Assembly: GCA_937890355.1 (NCBI GenBank)
Contig: CALACW010000068.1
Location: forward strand, 1 to 6,284
From: CALACW01 sp002431305
Lineage (GTDB): Bacteria > Bacillota > Clostridia > Oscillospirales > Acutalibacteraceae
Direction: 5' to 3'
Length of the DNA: 6,284 bases
Shown here: one piece after another, positions 5,368 to 6,284 of the stretch
Position numbering within the stretch: the stretch's first letter is position 1
How the letters are laid out: the number at the start of each line of letters is the position of its first letter
Notes under the pieces: generated by a model
The model's database searches: none
The model's input: the letters and a program-made list of their open reading frames with translations, nothing else
What the model was told of the DNA's origin: nothing
Position numbers and translations under genes: made by a program

Positions 5368-6079
5368 AATTTTTATCTTTATTTTCGAATACTTTTTCCG
5401 CTTCTTTTTTCGCCTTTTTCTTCTCTATAACAAATTTCTTTATGAAATATGCGATAACGCCTATGGGGATTGCGCAGATTACGATAAGCACGATTTTATC
5501 CATTGGAATCCACGCGAAAATGCCGTCGCCGAGTATCGTGAAAAGTATTACTCTAGGCGCGATTCCGAGGACGGAGAACGCAAAGTAAATAAGGAAATTG
5601 CTGTGCGAGGCTCCGAAAAACAGACTTACGAAATCTATCGGGAACGCGGGGAGAAAACGGACGGTGAACATCAGCGATTTTTTGTTCTGCAAATCCATAG
5701 TCAGAAGTTTTCTGCCCGCTTCTTTTTTTGATAACAGCCTCTCGACGTAGTCCGCGCCTAAAAATCTGCCGAGGAAATACGTTACTGTGACCTCGAGCGC
5801 GATGCCCAGAACGTTTATCAGTACCGCCTGCGCCGTCGGGAGCGCCGCGCCGACCGCGACATATATTACCGAGGCGGGGATGACAAATACAAGTGCCTTT
5901 ACAAGGTAAACGCCGAGCACGACTACCCATACGAGCCAGCGGGCATCTATCGACGCTATAATGGCCTCAAGGTCGATTGAGGAAAGTTCATCGTATTTCC
6001 ATATCGCAACTGCGAATAAAATGAGCGCGACAACGCCCCGCAGAATTATTTTTAATGTTTCTTTGCTTTTTTGAGTCAT
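5366..6079 (-). CDS. VTT-domain (TVP38/TMEM64, DedA-superfamily) membrane protein
   Basis: This 237-residue integral membrane protein has the VTT/SNARE-associated fold of the TVP38/TMEM64 family. Numbering is from the chosen start. Hydrophobic segments lie at about 11-27, 48-80, 83-104, 135-158, 162-186 and 196-213, followed by a lysine- and glutamate-rich cytoplasmic tail. Family signatures include GRFLG (104-108) and RFLPAFPID (141-149), then FFGAS and GIAPR (172-176) near a re-entrant segment. Members of the wider DedA group move lipids or lipid carriers across the membrane, and some recycle undecaprenyl phosphate; the task of TVP38 members is less certain. The start is set at 6079 because AGGAG (6087-6091) is seven bases upstream of that ATG but only one base from the ATG at 6085. 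It is convergent with the PAP2 gene. No clear promoter is found between it and the palindromic element at 6132-6282. Confidence 0.85.
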   Translation of the reverse strand: MTQKSKETLKIILRGVVALILFAVAIWKYDELSSIDLEAIIASIDARWLVWVVVLGVYLVKALVFVIPASVIYVAVGAALPTAQAVLINVLGIALEVTVTYFLGRFLGADYVERLLSKKEAGRKLLTMDLQNKKSLMFTVRFLPAFPIDFVSLFFGASHSNFLIYFAFSVLGIAPRVILFTILGDGIFAWIPMDKIVLIVICAIPIGVIAYFIKKFVIEKKKAKKEAEKVFENKDKN

Positions 6080-6086
6080 GTACATT

Positions 6087-6091
6087 CTCCT
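6087..6091 (-). promoter_or_regulatory. Ribosome site that sets the VTT protein start
   Basis: AGGAG on the minus strand leaves seven bases to the ATG at 6079, the normal distance. The in-frame ATG at 6085 would be only one base away and is therefore unlikely to be used. Confidence 0.7.
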
Positions 6092-6131
6092 GTGGAAACA
6101 ATAATTTATTTTTTAAGCGCAAACATTTTTT

Positions 6132-6282
6132 TGTAGGGGAAGACATTGTCTTCCCGCGGTAAAGGCAGGAACTTTTAATTATGATTTTGCCGACGGAAAC
6201 CCGGAAATTTCATATTGCTGACGCAAATTTATTATTGATAAAACCATAAGTCTCATGCGGGAAGACAATGTCTTCCCCTACA
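6132..6282. mobile_element. MITE-like element with palindromic 26-bp terminal inverted repeats
   Basis: Positions 6132-6157 and 6257-6282 are perfect 26-bp inverted repeats of each other, both starting TGTAGGGG when read inward. Each arm contains the 19-bp palindrome GGGAAGACATTGTCTTCCC (or its reverse complement) with a one-base centre, so each can fold alone as well as pair with the other. The interior (about 99 bp) has no open reading frame of note. The structure fits a non-autonomous MITE or a paired palindromic repeat (BIME-like). The right end is only 2 bases from the window edge, so a target duplication cannot be confirmed. It lies about 50 bp upstream of the VTT gene. The stems have no T run after them, so they do not look like terminators. 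Confidence 0.75.
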
Positions 6283-6284
6283 TA

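Noticed and set aside
6132..6157. Left palindrome as a terminator for the VTT gene's upstream neighbour
   Set aside because: No T run follows the stem in either direction of transcription, and the same sequence recurs inverted at 6257-6282, which points to a repeat element.

Overview
The window looks like chromosomal DNA from a Gram-positive-type bacterium, most likely a Bacillota/Clostridia-like (possibly gut) species. The reasons are strong AGGAGG-type ribosome sites, sigma-70/A-type promoters with near-consensus boxes, a Clostridia-style set of single-domain membrane proteins, and a small interspersed palindromic repeat element. This placement is inference; there is no rRNA or marker gene in the window.

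Layout, left to right. Positions 1-54 are a perfect TGTC tetranucleotide repeat. It sits exactly where transcription should start from a leftward promoter at 57-85; a second leftward promoter lies at 108-136. Both point at a gene beyond the left edge. Next is a leftward gene for a membrane-anchored alpha/beta hydrolase (216-1169) with its own good promoter (1208-1237). Then comes an AT-rich, two-gene leftward unit (1285-2975): a winged-helix regulator followed, with a 7-base overlap, by an AbiEii-like nucleotidyltransferase. This unit resembles a type IV toxin-antitoxin or phage-defence pair, and its promoter contains an inverted repeat that is probably the autoregulatory operator. Divergent from it, and richer in GC, are an MFS transporter (3069-4283) and a PAP2-family lipid phosphatase (4325-5203), both rightward and 41 bases apart. 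After a 22-bp tandem repeat and a bidirectional terminator comes a convergent leftward VTT/TVP38-family membrane protein (5366-6079). The right edge carries a 151-bp element (6132-6282) with 26-bp perfect terminal inverted repeats that are themselves palindromic, resembling a MITE or paired palindromic repeat.

How they may work together: the regulator/nucleotidyltransferase pair is a self-contained accessory module whose base composition differs from its neighbours. The PAP2 phosphatase and the VTT protein both belong to families with members in lipid-carrier (undecaprenyl phosphate) recycling, which is a plausible but unproven link. The hydrolase and MFS transporter have no substrate that can be read from sequence. 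The most unusual parts are the tetranucleotide repeat at a transcription start, the putative toxin-antitoxin unit with its operator, and the palindromic mobile-type repeat.
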